Below, piece by piece: positions 33,675-42,976 of a stretch of DNA of 64,000 nucleotides (positions are counted from its first letter, which is position 1; every line of letters starts with the position of its first letter). Below the pieces are notes generated by a model, which saw only the letters and a list, made by a program, of their open reading frames with translations, searched no databases and was not told where the DNA came from. A program made the position numbers and the translations under genes. Source of the DNA: 66-474 sp035249175 (GTDB lineage: Bacteria > Pseudomonadota > Gammaproteobacteria > Xanthomonadales > Rhodanobacteraceae). The stretch is taken from positions 1 through 64,000 of the forward strand of contig DATFGT010000066.1 in assembly GCA_035249175.1 (NCBI GenBank), read 5' to 3'.

Positions 33675-34043
33675 TCACATCGTATGCGTCGGCTTGTCTC
33701 CACCCTGCAAGCCCGCCAGCAGCGTCTCGATCTTGGTGCGGGCGTTGTCGCCGTCGGCGTTTTCGGCGAACTGCACGCCGATGCCGGCCGGGCGATTGCC
33801 TTGCGCCGCGACCGGCGTGATCCACACCACCCTGCCGGTGGTCGCGACGCGCTCGGTTTCCTCGGGCAGCGTCATCAACAGGAACACTTCGTCGCCGAGG
33901 TTGTAGCGCTTGTTGGTGGGCACGAACAGGCCGCCGCCCTTCACGAACGACATGTAGGACTGGTATAGCGTCTGCTTGTCCTTGATGACGACCGGCAGGA
34001 TGCCTTGACTGCCCATGCCGCCCGCGCCACCCATCATTGCCAT
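33675..34043 (-). CDS. pilZ: PilZ type IV pilus assembly protein
   Basis: 122 residues from the ATG at 34043, with AGGGG upstream; the longer frame runs into the PIG-L gene. The PilZ fold segment ILPVVIKDKQTLYQSYMSFVKGGGLFVPTNKRYNLGDEVFLLMTLPEE and RVVWITPVAAQGNRPAGIGVQF matches the founding PilZ, which lacks the c-di-GMP RxxxR motif. PilZ works with the extension ATPase PilB and FimX in pilus biogenesis in xanthomonads. It is normally next to holB; here a deacetylase gene intervenes. Confidence 0.95.
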   Translation of the reverse strand: MAMMGGAGGMGSQGILPVVIKDKQTLYQSYMSFVKGGGLFVPTNKRYNLGDEVFLLMTLPEETERVATTGRVVWITPVAAQGNRPAGIGVQFAENADGDNARTKIETLLAGLQGGDKPTHTM

Positions 34044-34099
34044 CGTCTGAAGCCCCTGCTGATTGACGCCATCAGCTTGCCGCCACAGGCGAGTCGCGG

Positions 34100-35077
34100 T
34101 CAAGCGCCGAAACGGCACCAGCCCCAGCCGTCGAACACCCAAGGGGACGGCAGCGGACAGTACAACTTGACGTAGTACGGCGGTCGCAGCACGCGCCAGG
34201 TGCACGCCGCGGGACTGCCGTCGCGCCAGAACAGCGTGGCGTCGGCGCCGGCACCCAGCCGCACCCGCTCGCCGCCCGCGGCGTCCACCGCCAGCAAGGC
34301 CAGGAACGGGCGCAAGGCGCGCGGCGGCAGCCACGGCAGGGTCGCCCCTGTTCGATCATGGCAATCTAGACCCGCCACGAAATTTTCCGTGGCCGCCGCG
34401 AAGCGCAGGAAGCGTCCGCGGCTCAGCGCGATCTGGCTGGCGTGCGCCTCGATCGCACGGCGCTTGCGCGAAATTTCATCGCCGGTGAGCGCCAATACGG
34501 CGCGCTGCGGCACACCAGGCTGCGAGCGACGGTGCAGAAGGTAGCCCAGACAGTCGGGTTTGCGGATCTGCGGCGAGGTCTGGAACACCATCTCCATCAA
34601 TACGTGGAGCGCGCTGTGATCGGGATGCCGATCCACCAAGTCGGGAAGCACCAGCAGTGTCGGCCGTTCGCGCTGGACGAGTTCGCGCATCGCGGACAGC
34701 ATCGAGGCGGTGTCGTCCAGCAACATCCAGGTCACGCCGCCATCGGGCCAACCGAGGCGATGCACATTCGCGGCACCGACCCCGAGCGTGCGCAAGGCGG
34801 CGTCGGCTTCGCCGCGCCGCCGGGCCGCCCAACCCGCGCGCTGGCGCGCACCAATCCACGCGCGCCGCTCCAGCACGCGTTGGGGCCACGGATTGTTCTC
34901 GCCATCACTGACGAACACCACGTTGACGGGCGCGCCATACGCGAGCGCGCGCTGGATCAGCCCGCCCGCTGCCAATGACTCGTCGTCCGGATGCGGTGCC
35001 AGCACCATCAGGCTGGCCCCCGGCCGCTTCAGCAGCACATCGGGATCGAGCAGATCAGAGGGTTTTTCCAGACGCAA
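34100..35077 (-). CDS. PIG-L (LmbE) family deacetylase
   Basis: 325 residues if started at the TTG at 35077, which has AGGA seven bases upstream; a GTG at 35158 would add 27 Pro/Arg-rich residues. The zinc motif APHPDDESLAAGG and the later RHPDHSALH are typical of LmbE/PIG-L N-acetylglucosaminyl deacetylases. A C-terminal extension of roughly 100 residues (from about PWLPPRALRPFLAL) is rich in aromatic residues. Substrates in this family range from sugar to lipid conjugates. It lies between holB and pilZ on the same strand. Confidence 0.85.
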   Translation of the reverse strand: MRLEKPSDLLDPDVLLKRPGASLMVLAPHPDDESLAAGGLIQRALAYGAPVNVVFVSDGENNPWPQRVLERRAWIGARQRAGWAARRRGEADAALRTLGVGAANVHRLGWPDGGVTWMLLDDTASMLSAMRELVQRERPTLLVLPDLVDRHPDHSALHVLMEMVFQTSPQIRKPDCLGYLLHRRSQPGVPQRAVLALTGDEISRKRRAIEAHASQIALSRGRFLRFAAATENFVAGLDCHDRTGATLPWLPPRALRPFLALLAVDAAGGERVRLGAGADATLFWRDGSPAACTWRVLRPPYYVKLYCPLPSPWVFDGWGWCRFGA

Positions 35078-35191
35078 ACCGGCAGTCCTTTCATCGCGTG
35101 CGGAACCTCTCCGCGGTAATCGCGGCGCGATTGTGCCCGGAAGTGATTGACCCGGCACTGACCGGTATTCGCGCCGGCCAGGCCCGGAGTG

Positions 35192-36184
35192 CTAGAGGGT
35201 GCCAGCCGGCAAACCGTTCAACCAATCGAAGAGCGCCAGATCGGCGCGCAGCGGCCCGTTCAACAGCACGCGCAAGCGGTTCGCCTCCAGAAATCGTGCG
35301 GCCAAGGTTTCGTCGTCCCAGCCCGGATCGAATCGCCCGCGTTCGCCCACGGCCCGCAAGCGCAACGCCCCTTCCAGCAGGCGCGCCGCCTGTTCCAGAC
35401 GTTGCTGGGGTTCGTCATCGGCCCAGATCTTGCCGATCGCGCGAGCGTCACCATCCCCTTTCGCCAAGGCCAACAGATCACGTGCGACTTCCTGGCGACG
35501 CTGCATGCCGCCCTGCTCCGCCAGCAGCCAGGCTTGGCCCGGGTTGCCACCCGCCGCGGCAAGCAGGGATTCCGCGGATTCGACGCCACGCGTTTCCAGC
35601 CACGCCAATGCCTCGCTCGTCGGCGGCACTGCAATGTCGATACGCTGGCAACGGCTGCGGATCGTCGCACTGAGCCGCCACGGCTCGTCAGTCACCAGCA
35701 CGATCAGACTGGCGTCGGTCGGTTCTTCCAGCGTTTTCAGCAAGGCGTTCTGCGCTGCGGTGTTCAGCGCTTCGGCAGGGTCGATCACCGCGACCTGCCA
35801 GCCGTCGAGCTGGCTCGACATCGCCAGGCGCGCCGACAGCTCGCGAACCTGGTCGACCACGATTTCCTTGCGCATCACGCCGGTCTTGGGATTGGGTTCC
35901 AGCTTCACCCGCATCCGGTCGGGATGGGTGCCCGCCGCCAGCAGCTTGCAGGCGCGGCACGCACCGCACGCGCGGCCGTCTTGCGGCGTCTCGCACAGCC
36001 GCGCACGCACAAACATCTCAACCAGCGCACGCTTGCCGAGCCCACCCGGACCGCACACCAGCAACGCGTGCGGCAGCGTGCCGCCGGATGCACGCGCGAC
36101 GAGCAGGCGCCATGCCGGTTCGCACCATGCCGGCAGCGGGTCGCCCGACGCGATCGCGGTGACGACGCTTTCCTCGTCGGTCAT
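35192..36184 (-). CDS. holB: DNA polymerase III subunit delta'
   Basis: 330 residues. AAA+ clamp-loader features: LPHALLVCGPGGLGKRALVEMF, the zinc module CETPQDGRACGACRACK, VAVIDPAEALNTAAQNALLKTLEEPTDASLIVLVTDEPWRLSATIRSRCQ (SRC motif). It forms the clamp loader with delta and DnaX. Its start overlaps the tmk stop by four bases. Confidence 0.95.
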   Translation of the reverse strand: MTDEESVVTAIASGDPLPAWCEPAWRLLVARASGGTLPHALLVCGPGGLGKRALVEMFVRARLCETPQDGRACGACRACKLLAAGTHPDRMRVKLEPNPKTGVMRKEIVVDQVRELSARLAMSSQLDGWQVAVIDPAEALNTAAQNALLKTLEEPTDASLIVLVTDEPWRLSATIRSRCQRIDIAVPPTSEALAWLETRGVESAESLLAAAGGNPGQAWLLAEQGGMQRRQEVARDLLALAKGDGDARAIGKIWADDEPQQRLEQAARLLEGALRLRAVGERGRFDPGWDDETLAARFLEANRLRVLLNGPLRADLALFDWLNGLPAGTL

Positions 36185-36813
36185 GTCGTGACTTCCGCCC
36201 GCAACGCATCGACCGCCTGCACTGCGGCGCGCAAAACCATTTCGGCAGGCTGTGACGCGTCGATGACGCGAAAGCGTTGCGGCTCCGCCTGCGCACGCGC
36301 GAGGTATGCCGTCCGCACGCGCTCGAAGAAGTCGTCGCGCTCGGCCTCGATGCGATCCGCATCGCCACGCAGGCTGGCGCGCGCGCGACCGTGTGCCACC
36401 GGGAGGTCCAGCAGCAAGGTCAGGTCGGGCTTCAGACCCGCCGTGGCAACGCGCTCCAGTTCGCCGATGCGTGCGGCGTCAACGCCACGTCCGCCGCCCT
36501 GGTAGGCGTAGCTTGCGTCGGTGAAGCGGTCGCACAGCACCCAGCGCCCCGCCGCAAGCGCGGGTCGCAAGACTTCGCGCACCAATTGCGCGCGCGCCGC
36601 GAACATCAGCAACAGCTCGGTTTCCACGGCCATGCCGCGATGCGCGGGATCGAGCGCCAACGCGCGAATCGCTTCGCCCACCGGCGTGCCACCGGGTTCG
36701 CGCGTGTACAACACGTCCATTCCGCTGCGTTCGAAATGCCCGCGAAGGCTTGCCACCAGCGTGCTCTTGCCCGCGCCTTCGCCGCCTTCGAGGCTGATCA
36801 ACCGTCCCTTCAT
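36181..36813 (-). CDS. tmk: Thymidylate kinase
   Basis: 210 residues from the ATG at 36813 (ATGA overlap with mltG). P-loop LEGGEGAGKST, DR-x motif DRFTDASYAYQGGGR, and the LID region RASLRGDADRIE. It phosphorylates dTMP to dTDP. The first and last codons overlap mltG and holB, so the three are co-translated. Confidence 0.96.
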   Translation of the reverse strand: MKGRLISLEGGEGAGKSTLVASLRGHFERSGMDVLYTREPGGTPVGEAIRALALDPAHRGMAVETELLLMFAARAQLVREVLRPALAAGRWVLCDRFTDASYAYQGGGRGVDAARIGELERVATAGLKPDLTLLLDLPVAHGRARASLRGDADRIEAERDDFFERVRTAYLARAQAEPQRFRVIDASQPAEMVLRAAVQAVDALRAEVTT

Positions 36814-37877
36814 TGTTTCTTCTTGTCCAGGATATATTTCCTCACCGCGGTGTTCTGCTCGGCCAGCGTCGCGGAGAACTCGTGGGTACCATCGCCCTTG
36901 GCGACGAAGTACAGCGCATCGCCTGCCGCAGGGTGCAGCACCGCCTGGATCGCGGCACGACCCGGCAGCGCGATCGGGGTGGGCGGCAAGCCGGCGCGCA
37001 TGTAGGTGTTGTACGGCGTGTCGGTTTCGAGATCCGACTTGCGGATGTTGCCGGTGTAGGCCGCGCCCATGCCGAAGATCACGCTGGGGTCGGTATCGAG
37101 TTTCATGCCGAGCTTCAGGCGCCGCTCGAATACGCCCGCGATCTGCGGCCGCTCGGCCGGCACCGCGGTTTCCTTTTCGACCAATGACGCGAGGATCAAG
37201 GCCTCGTACGGCGTCTTGAGCGGAATCGACTGATCGCGTGTGGCCCATTCTTTCGTGAGAAATTCCTGCATCGCCTTGTTCGCACGTTCGAGGATGTCGA
37301 GATCGGACATACCGAGCACGTAGTCGTAGGTGTCGGGCATGAACTCGCCTTCAGGCATGTTCTGCCCCGCTTTACCAATGCGAGCGATCAATGCATCGCC
37401 GAGAACGCGATACGGTGTATGTTTTAGTTTTGGGGCAGCATTCAGTGCGTCTAGCACCTGCGCGAAGGTCCAGCCGTCGACCAGGGTAACGCGCCGATGC
37501 AGCACCTTGCCGACCGCCATGTTCTCCAGCAGCACGGTCGGCGTCATGCCGGGCGCGAGTGCATACTCGCCGGCGTGCAGCTTGTTGGCAACGCCGAGAC
37601 GCATGGCCAGCGCGCGCCACAGCAGCGGTGGCGCATCGGTGAGTTTCTCCTCGCGCAGTTGCGCGACGATGCTGCCGAAGCCCTCACCCCGGGCGATCTC
37701 CAGCGTCTGTCCCGCGGCGCGCACGCTCAAGGGCGTGCGGGTGAAGTGCAGGTACGTGATGCCGGCCCAAGCGATGGCCGCGACGATCGCCAACACGATG
37801 ACGATCGCCAAAGTGCTGACGACCACGTTGCCGCGCGCGACGCGTCCGGCACCGGCGCGGTCGGGACGATGTGTCAT
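36810..37877 (-). CDS. mltG: Endolytic murein transglycosylase MltG (YceG)
   Basis: 355 residues. A single N-terminal membrane anchor (STLAIVIVLAIVAAIAWAGITYL), a LysM-like segment and the YceG catalytic region with LASLVEKETAVPAERPQIAGVF (catalytic Glu in VEKE) and SVIFGMG, ending with PIALPGRAAIQAVLHPAAGDALYFVAKGDGTHEFS. It cuts nascent peptidoglycan strands in the periplasm and limits strand length. Overlaps pabC by four bases. Confidence 0.95.
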   Translation of the reverse strand: MTHRPDRAGAGRVARGNVVVSTLAIVIVLAIVAAIAWAGITYLHFTRTPLSVRAAGQTLEIARGEGFGSIVAQLREEKLTDAPPLLWRALAMRLGVANKLHAGEYALAPGMTPTVLLENMAVGKVLHRRVTLVDGWTFAQVLDALNAAPKLKHTPYRVLGDALIARIGKAGQNMPEGEFMPDTYDYVLGMSDLDILERANKAMQEFLTKEWATRDQSIPLKTPYEALILASLVEKETAVPAERPQIAGVFERRLKLGMKLDTDPSVIFGMGAAYTGNIRKSDLETDTPYNTYMRAGLPPTPIALPGRAAIQAVLHPAAGDALYFVAKGDGTHEFSATLAEQNTAVRKYILDKKKQ

Positions 37878-38698
37878 GCCTGGCCTCCCGGAAATCCAAG
37901 TGCACGCCAGCTTGCCTGGGCCGCACGCGCGTAACGACCAACCCGAAATACATGTTCATCCAGCATGCGTACCGGCAACACGCCGCGCACGCTGGAGGCC
38001 AGAAAGATTTCGTCCGCGTGCATCAATTCTTCCTTCGTCATCGTCTGCAAATGGACATCCGGAAAGGCATCCAGCAACGCGCCTCGCATCACGCCGGCCA
38101 CCCCGCACTTGTCGACCGGCGGCGTCAGCAACTCGCCAGCTACGCCGACGAACACATTGGCAGCCGTCGCGCAGACGAGGTTTCCTGCCTGGTCGAACAG
38201 CAGACCTTCGACCACCGCCGCATCCGACCATTCCGCACGCGCGAGCACCTGCTCGAGCCGGTTCAGATGCTTGATGCCGGCCAGCCGCGGCTGAAATGCA
38301 AGCCGCAATCCGCAACAGCGTACCCGGATTCCGTCGCGGTACCAATCAGAAGGCAACAGCGCCGACGGAAAGGCGGCAACGATGCGCGTGACGTGGATCG
38401 ATTCCGGCGGCGCGTAGCCGCGTTCACCGCGTCCACGTGTCAGGATGATCTTCACGGCGGCATCCGTCATTCCGTCGGCGACATGCGCAAGCTCCTCCGC
38501 AAGCGTCGCCACGCCCGGTACCGGCAAGTCGAGCCGGCGGCATCCATCGCGCAACCGCGCGATGTGCCGATCCCACAAGGGCGCCGCGCCGTCCACCACG
38601 CGAATCGTCTCGAACAAGCCGTCGCCGTAGGCCAAGCCGCGATCCAGCGCCGACACGCGATCTTCGGCGAAGCCATCGACCAGCACGCGCGCGGTCAT
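37874..38698 (-). CDS. pabC: Aminodeoxychorismate lyase
   Basis: 274 residues, PLP fold type IV. YGDGLFETIRV near the N-terminus, PLP Lys in GIKHLNRLEQVLARAEW, and ASSVRGVLPV towards the end. It makes 4-aminobenzoate from aminodeoxychorismate for folate. Overlaps pabB and mltG by four bases each. Confidence 0.94.
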   Translation of the reverse strand: MTARVLVDGFAEDRVSALDRGLAYGDGLFETIRVVDGAAPLWDRHIARLRDGCRRLDLPVPGVATLAEELAHVADGMTDAAVKIILTRGRGERGYAPPESIHVTRIVAAFPSALLPSDWYRDGIRVRCCGLRLAFQPRLAGIKHLNRLEQVLARAEWSDAAVVEGLLFDQAGNLVCATAANVFVGVAGELLTPPVDKCGVAGVMRGALLDAFPDVHLQTMTKEELMHADEIFLASSVRGVLPVRMLDEHVFRVGRYARAAQASWRALGFPGGQA

Positions 38699-40047
38699 TC
38701 GGCGTCGCGTCCCAACGCCCGCAGCAATCCGCGGGCTTTCGCGCGGGTTTCGGCGAGTTCCCGTTCGGCATTGGAATTCACCACGATGCCGGCGCCTGCG
38801 CGAAAGGTCAGTCGCTCGCCTTCAAGAACCATGGTGCGGATGAGGATGTTCAAATCGAGCTGGCCGTTCCGGGAAAGATAGCCGAGCGAGCCGGTGTATG
38901 CCCCGCGCGCAACGCCCTCCAGCTCGGCGATGATCTCCATGCAACGCACCTTGGGGCAACCGGTGATGGTGCCGCCGGGAAACATCGCCGCGATCGCCTG
39001 CCCAGGCGTCACGTCCGGGCGCAGCCGGCCGCGCACGTTCGAGACGATGTGGTGCACGTGCGCGTAGCTCTCCACCGTCATCATTTCATCCACGCACACG
39101 CTGCCGGGCACGCACACGCGGCCCAGATCGTTGCGTTCCAGATCGACCAGCATCACGTGCTCGGCGCGCTCCTTGGCGTGACCCAGCAGTTCGGCGGTGC
39201 GCGCCGCATCGTCGTCGCCCGCGACGCGCGGACGCGTACCCGCGATCGGGCGCGTCTGCGCGCATCCGTCACGGACCTGCAGCAGGCGTTCGGGGGAAGA
39301 ACTCGCGATCGACCAGCCCGGTTGCTGCAACAGGCCCGCGAAGGGCGCGGGATTGGCCTTTCGCAACGCCGCGTACAACACCGCCGCAGGTGGCGCAACG
39401 TCAAAACGCCCCCGCCACGCGCACGACAGGTTGACCTGGAACGTATCGCCTGCGCGCAGGTACTCGTGAATGCGGGCAACGCCGTCCAGGAAACGACGCG
39501 GATCGTCTTCGTGCAATTCGCGCAGCAGCGGAAGACCCGCCTCGACGAGCGCACTCGCGGGCAACGCATCGAGATCGCGCCGCATCGCGTCCAGCAAACG
39601 CCGGCGGCCGGATTCCACCACCAGCCACGTGCATCCGTCGATCCGATCGACCAGGATCGCGGCCGGGCAGCGCAGCGCCAGCGCGACCGGAATGCGCGAG
39701 TGCTCTGACGCAGGCAACGCCAGCGAAGGTTCGACCTCGGCTGCCAGCTCATAACCGAGGTAAAGCAGCCAACCGCCGGTGAACGGCAATTCCGCATCGA
39801 CCGATTCGTCTTTGTCCCGCGATGACCATGTACTGTCCAGCGCGTCCAGGAACCGTGCACCGCGGTCGTGCCCGGACTTGTCGCGCACCACGCCGTCGCC
39901 CGCGAGGTTCAGCCTGTCTTCGGGAAACGCGAACAGGAGGTCCCAGCGCGCCGACGGCCCGGGCGCCGCGCTTTCCAGCAATGCCGGATAGCGCTCGGGG
40001 TACGCTGCGGCGAGCGGCAGCAGGTCGCGCGCGCCCGCGATGCGCAT
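38695..40047 (-). CDS. pabB: Aminodeoxychorismate synthase component I
   Basis: 450 residues from the ATG at 40047; a TTG at 40080 overlapping the fabF stop would add 11 residues and remains possible. Chorismate-binding domain: TFQVNLSCAW, SSSPERLLQV, TRPIAGTRPR, HVMLVDLERNDLGRVC, MFPGGTITGCPKVRCMEIIAELE, and FRAGAGIVVNSNAERELAET. It aminates chorismate using ammonia from PabA. The lyase PabC is next. Confidence 0.93.
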   Translation of the reverse strand: MRIAGARDLLPLAAAYPERYPALLESAAPGPSARWDLLFAFPEDRLNLAGDGVVRDKSGHDRGARFLDALDSTWSSRDKDESVDAELPFTGGWLLYLGYELAAEVEPSLALPASEHSRIPVALALRCPAAILVDRIDGCTWLVVESGRRRLLDAMRRDLDALPASALVEAGLPLLRELHEDDPRRFLDGVARIHEYLRAGDTFQVNLSCAWRGRFDVAPPAAVLYAALRKANPAPFAGLLQQPGWSIASSSPERLLQVRDGCAQTRPIAGTRPRVAGDDDAARTAELLGHAKERAEHVMLVDLERNDLGRVCVPGSVCVDEMMTVESYAHVHHIVSNVRGRLRPDVTPGQAIAAMFPGGTITGCPKVRCMEIIAELEGVARGAYTGSLGYLSRNGQLDLNILIRTMVLEGERLTFRAGAGIVVNSNAERELAETRAKARGLLRALGRDAE

Positions 40048-40076
40048 GCAGGTCGCGGCACCGCGCGCGACGCGAC

Positions 40077-41315
40077 TCAAACGCGCTTGAACAGCAGGGT
40101 GCCGTTGGTGCCGCCAAAGCCGAACGAGTTGGAGATCGCGATGTCGATCCTGCCCTCGCGCGCGGTGTTTGGCACGAAATCGAGATCGCAGCCTTCGCCT
40201 GGTTCATCGAGATTGATGGTCGGCGGCAGCACGTTGTTGCGCATCGCCAGCAGGGTGAAGATCGCTTCCACACCACCGGCTGCGCCGAGCAGGTGGCCCG
40301 TCACCGACTTGGTGGAACTTATCGCGAGCTTGTAAGCATGCTCGCCGAATACGCGCTTGGCCGCGTGCACCTCACCGAGATCCCCCAGTGGCGTCGAGGT
40401 GCCGTGCGCGTTGACGTATTGCACCTCGGCCGGATTTACGCCCGCATCCTTCAGCGCGTTTTCCATGCAGCGTGCTGCACCCTCGCCGCCCTCGCTGGGC
40501 GCGGTGATGTGGTACGCATCGTCGCTCATGCCGAAGCCTGCCAGCTCCGCGTAGATGTTCGCACCGCGTGCCTTGGCGTGTTCGTATTCCTCCAGCACCA
40601 GCAAACCGGCGCCGTCGGACAGCACGAAACCGTCACGATCCTTGTCCCACGGCCGGCTGGCGCGGGCCGGGTCGTCGTTGCGGGTGCTCATCGCCCGCGC
40701 CGAGCAGAACGCGCCCGTCGCGACCGGGGTGACCGAGAACTCGGCGCCACCGGCCAGCATCGCATCGGCATCGCCGTACTGGATCATCCGCATCGCCAAA
40801 CCGAGATTGTGGGTGGCGGTGGCACAGGCGCTTACGCAGGCAATGTTGGGGCCTTTCAAGCCGTGGAGGATCGCGAGGTTGCCCGAAACCATGTTGATGA
40901 TCGAGCCGGGCACGAAAAATGGCGAGATCTTGCGGGGGCCGCCTTCATCGTAAGCCAGCGTGGTGCGCTCGATCATCGCGATGCCGCCGATGCCGGCGCC
41001 GACCGCGACGCCGATTCGCGCGGCATTGGCGTCCGTGATTTCGATGCCCGAATCCTTCAACGCCTCGGCGCCCGCCGCGATGCCGTAGTGGATGAAGGTG
41101 TCCATCTTCTTGATGTCTTTCGCCGGGATGTATTGCGCCGGGTCGAAGCTCTTCACCTCGCCCGCGATGCGGGTGGGGAACGCGCTGGCATCGAAGTGCG
41201 TGATCGGACCGATGCCGCTTTTGCCCGCGACGACGTTCTGCCACGCCGTCGCGACGTCGTTGCCCACGGGCGAAATCATGCCGAGGCCGGTGATCACTAC
41301 ACGCCGCTTGTTCAT
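40077..41315 (-). CDS. fabF: 3-oxoacyl-ACP synthase II
   Basis: 412 residues. Nucleophile Cys164 in ACVSACATATHN, catalytic His in NAHGTSTPLGD and KSVTGHLLGAAGGVEA. Full KAS II length. It elongates acyl-ACP with malonyl-ACP. The stop codon overlaps the upstream TTG start option of pabB. Confidence 0.97.
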   Translation of the reverse strand: MNKRRVVITGLGMISPVGNDVATAWQNVVAGKSGIGPITHFDASAFPTRIAGEVKSFDPAQYIPAKDIKKMDTFIHYGIAAGAEALKDSGIEITDANAARIGVAVGAGIGGIAMIERTTLAYDEGGPRKISPFFVPGSIINMVSGNLAILHGLKGPNIACVSACATATHNLGLAMRMIQYGDADAMLAGGAEFSVTPVATGAFCSARAMSTRNDDPARASRPWDKDRDGFVLSDGAGLLVLEEYEHAKARGANIYAELAGFGMSDDAYHITAPSEGGEGAARCMENALKDAGVNPAEVQYVNAHGTSTPLGDLGEVHAAKRVFGEHAYKLAISSTKSVTGHLLGAAGGVEAIFTLLAMRNNVLPPTINLDEPGEGCDLDFVPNTAREGRIDIAISNSFGFGGTNGTLLFKRV

Positions 41316-41490
41316 GAGAACTCCAGATTAGAAAACTCGGTTCACGCAAGCAACCGTCCACCAGAATGGCGGCCTTCGGCGTTCAGGGGCGGTCCTGCGC
41401 ACCTCGTCAAAGCGGCGCGCGGTGTTCCCAGCATTGCGCAAGCGCCGCTCCTCACCCATACGCCACCGCATAGTCACTACCCCATCAACG

Positions 41491-41521
41491 CGAAAGCTGC
41501 GCACGGAAGGCGCAGCTTTCG
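41491..41521. terminator. Hairpin between acpP and fabF
   Basis: CGAAAGCTGCGC and GCGCAGCTTTCG form a perfect 12-bp stem with a seven-base loop. Read in the direction of acpP it lacks a T run, so it is more likely an attenuator or mRNA-stability hairpin separating the abundant acpP message from fabF. Confidence 0.5.
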
Positions 41522-41576
41522 GGTTGCCGCATCGCACAGGTCGCGCCGCCGGAAGGCATGCGCTGAAGTCCTTCGA

Positions 41577-41816
41577 TCAGGACTTGACGTGCGCCTTGAT
41601 GTAATCCACCGCCTGCTGGACGGTGGTGATCTTCTCTGCTTCCTCGTCGGGAATTTCGGTTTCGAATTCCTCTTCGAGCGCCATCACCAGCTCCACGGTA
41701 TCCAGCGAATCCGCGCCCAGATCGTCAACGAACGAGGCATTCGGCGTGACGTCCTCTTCCTTGACTCCCAACTGATCGACCACGATCTTCTTGACGCGCT
41801 CTTCGATGCTGCTCAT
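41577..41816 (-). CDS. acpP: Acyl carrier protein
   Basis: 79 residues from the ATG at 41816. The DSL motif (FVDDLGADSLDTVELVMALEEEF) has phosphopantetheine Ser37. Very acidic helix bundle. It carries acyl chains for the Fab enzymes around it. Confidence 0.97.
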   Translation of the reverse strand: MSSIEERVKKIVVDQLGVKEEDVTPNASFVDDLGADSLDTVELVMALEEEFETEIPDEEAEKITTVQQAVDYIKAHVKS

Positions 41817-42002
41817 GAGACAGTGCCTCCCGGGACAATGGCATTCGAGGTCGGGACTGACCCTTCCCCACTCGACCCGCACGCGCCGCGGACGGCCCGC
41901 ACGGTACAGATTTTTCAATCAAGGCCCCGAAGGGCCAGTGTGGCGATTGCTTGACCTGCAGATCGCCACACGAAAGGCACCATATTACAGGGTTTATCGA
42001 TT

Positions 42003-42206
42003 GCGATCATCCCTGATCGCTGCTCCACCCAGCGGCGGTCAAACTTGGGACTCTATCGCGCCATCGACACCAGAACGGCCTTCCATGGCCTGACTTTTCA
42101 TTTGTGCGATCATCCCTGATCGCTGCATCGTCCCGCCATTTCGCGCATGCTGCCGCATCGGGCCTCGGGCACCAGAACGGCCATCCTTGGCCTGACATTT
42201 CAAAAC
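42003..42206. repeat. Two REP-like repeat units upstream of acpP
   Basis: Two units offset by about 102-103 bases share their ends but not their centres. Left ends are TGCGATCATCCCTGATCGCT (a palindrome, GCGATCA..TGATCGC) from about 42002 and 42105. Right ends are CAGAACGGCCTTCCATGGCC (42071) and CAGAACGGCCATCCTTGGCC (42173), followed by TGAC[T/A]TTTCA. The 416-base gap between fabG and acpP holds nothing else recognisable except, presumably, the acpP promoter. Confidence 0.8.
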
Positions 42207-42232
42207 AGCTGCTTTGACTGGATCATCAACGC

Positions 42233-42976
42233 TTACGCCATGTACATGCCGCCGTTGACGTGCAGGGTTTCGCCGGTGATATACGCCGCGGCCGGCGACG
42301 CGAGGAACGCGACGGCATGCGCGACGTCGGACGCCTCGCCAAGCCGACCCAGCGCGATCGTGCCTTCCAGTGCCTTGCGCTGATCTTCGGTGAGCGCGCG
42401 GGTCATGTCGGTGTCGATGAAACCGGGTGCAACCACATTGACGGTGATGCCGCGCGACCCGATCTCGCGCGCCAGTGATTTCGAAAACGCGATGATGCCC
42501 GCCTTGGCGGCGGCGTAGTTGGTCTGGCCCGGGTTGCCGGTAACACCCACCACCGACGCGATGTTGACGATGCGGCCCTTGCGCGCCTTCATCATCGTGC
42601 GCATCACGGCTTTCGACGTGCGATAGACCGAGGTGAGATTGGTATCGAGGATGGCCTGCCAGTCCTCGTCCTTCATGCGCATCAGCAATTGATCTCGGGT
42701 GATGCCCGCGTTGTTGACGAGGATCGACAGGCCCGCACGGTCTTTCACGATTGCGTCGATCAGTGCTTCCACCGCCGCGCCGTCGGTGACGTCCAGCACG
42801 CGGCCCTCGCCGCTGTGCGCGGAAAGCCGCTGGCCGATCGCCTGCGCGCCCGCTTCGGACGTTGCGGTGCCGATCACCGTCGCGCCCTGCGCCGCCAATT
42901 CGTCCGCGATCGCGGCGCCGATGCCGCGGGATGCGCCGGTGACCAGCGCGATTTCGCCCTGCAATGTGCTCGTCAT
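42233..42976 (-). CDS. fabG: 3-oxoacyl-ACP reductase
   Basis: 247 residues from the ATG at 42976, in an ATGA overlap with fabD; longer frame discarded. SDR: LVTGASRGIG, NNAGITRDQLLMRM (FabG type), catalytic Ser in NIASVVGVTGNPGQTNYAAAKAG with Tyr and Lys, and HVNGGMYM at the C-terminus. NADPH-dependent reduction of 3-oxoacyl-ACP. Confidence 0.96.
   Translation of the reverse strand: MTSTLQGEIALVTGASRGIGAAIADELAAQGATVIGTATSEAGAQAIGQRLSAHSGEGRVLDVTDGAAVEALIDAIVKDRAGLSILVNNAGITRDQLLMRMKDEDWQAILDTNLTSVYRTSKAVMRTMMKARKGRIVNIASVVGVTGNPGQTNYAAAKAGIIAFSKSLAREIGSRGITVNVVAPGFIDTDMTRALTEDQRKALEGTIALGRLGEASDVAHAVAFLASPAAAYITGETLHVNGGMYMA

Noticed and set aside
39822..41954. 710-residue plus-strand open frame
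   Set aside because: Antisense to fabF, pabB and acpP; no family similarity, Arg/His-rich.
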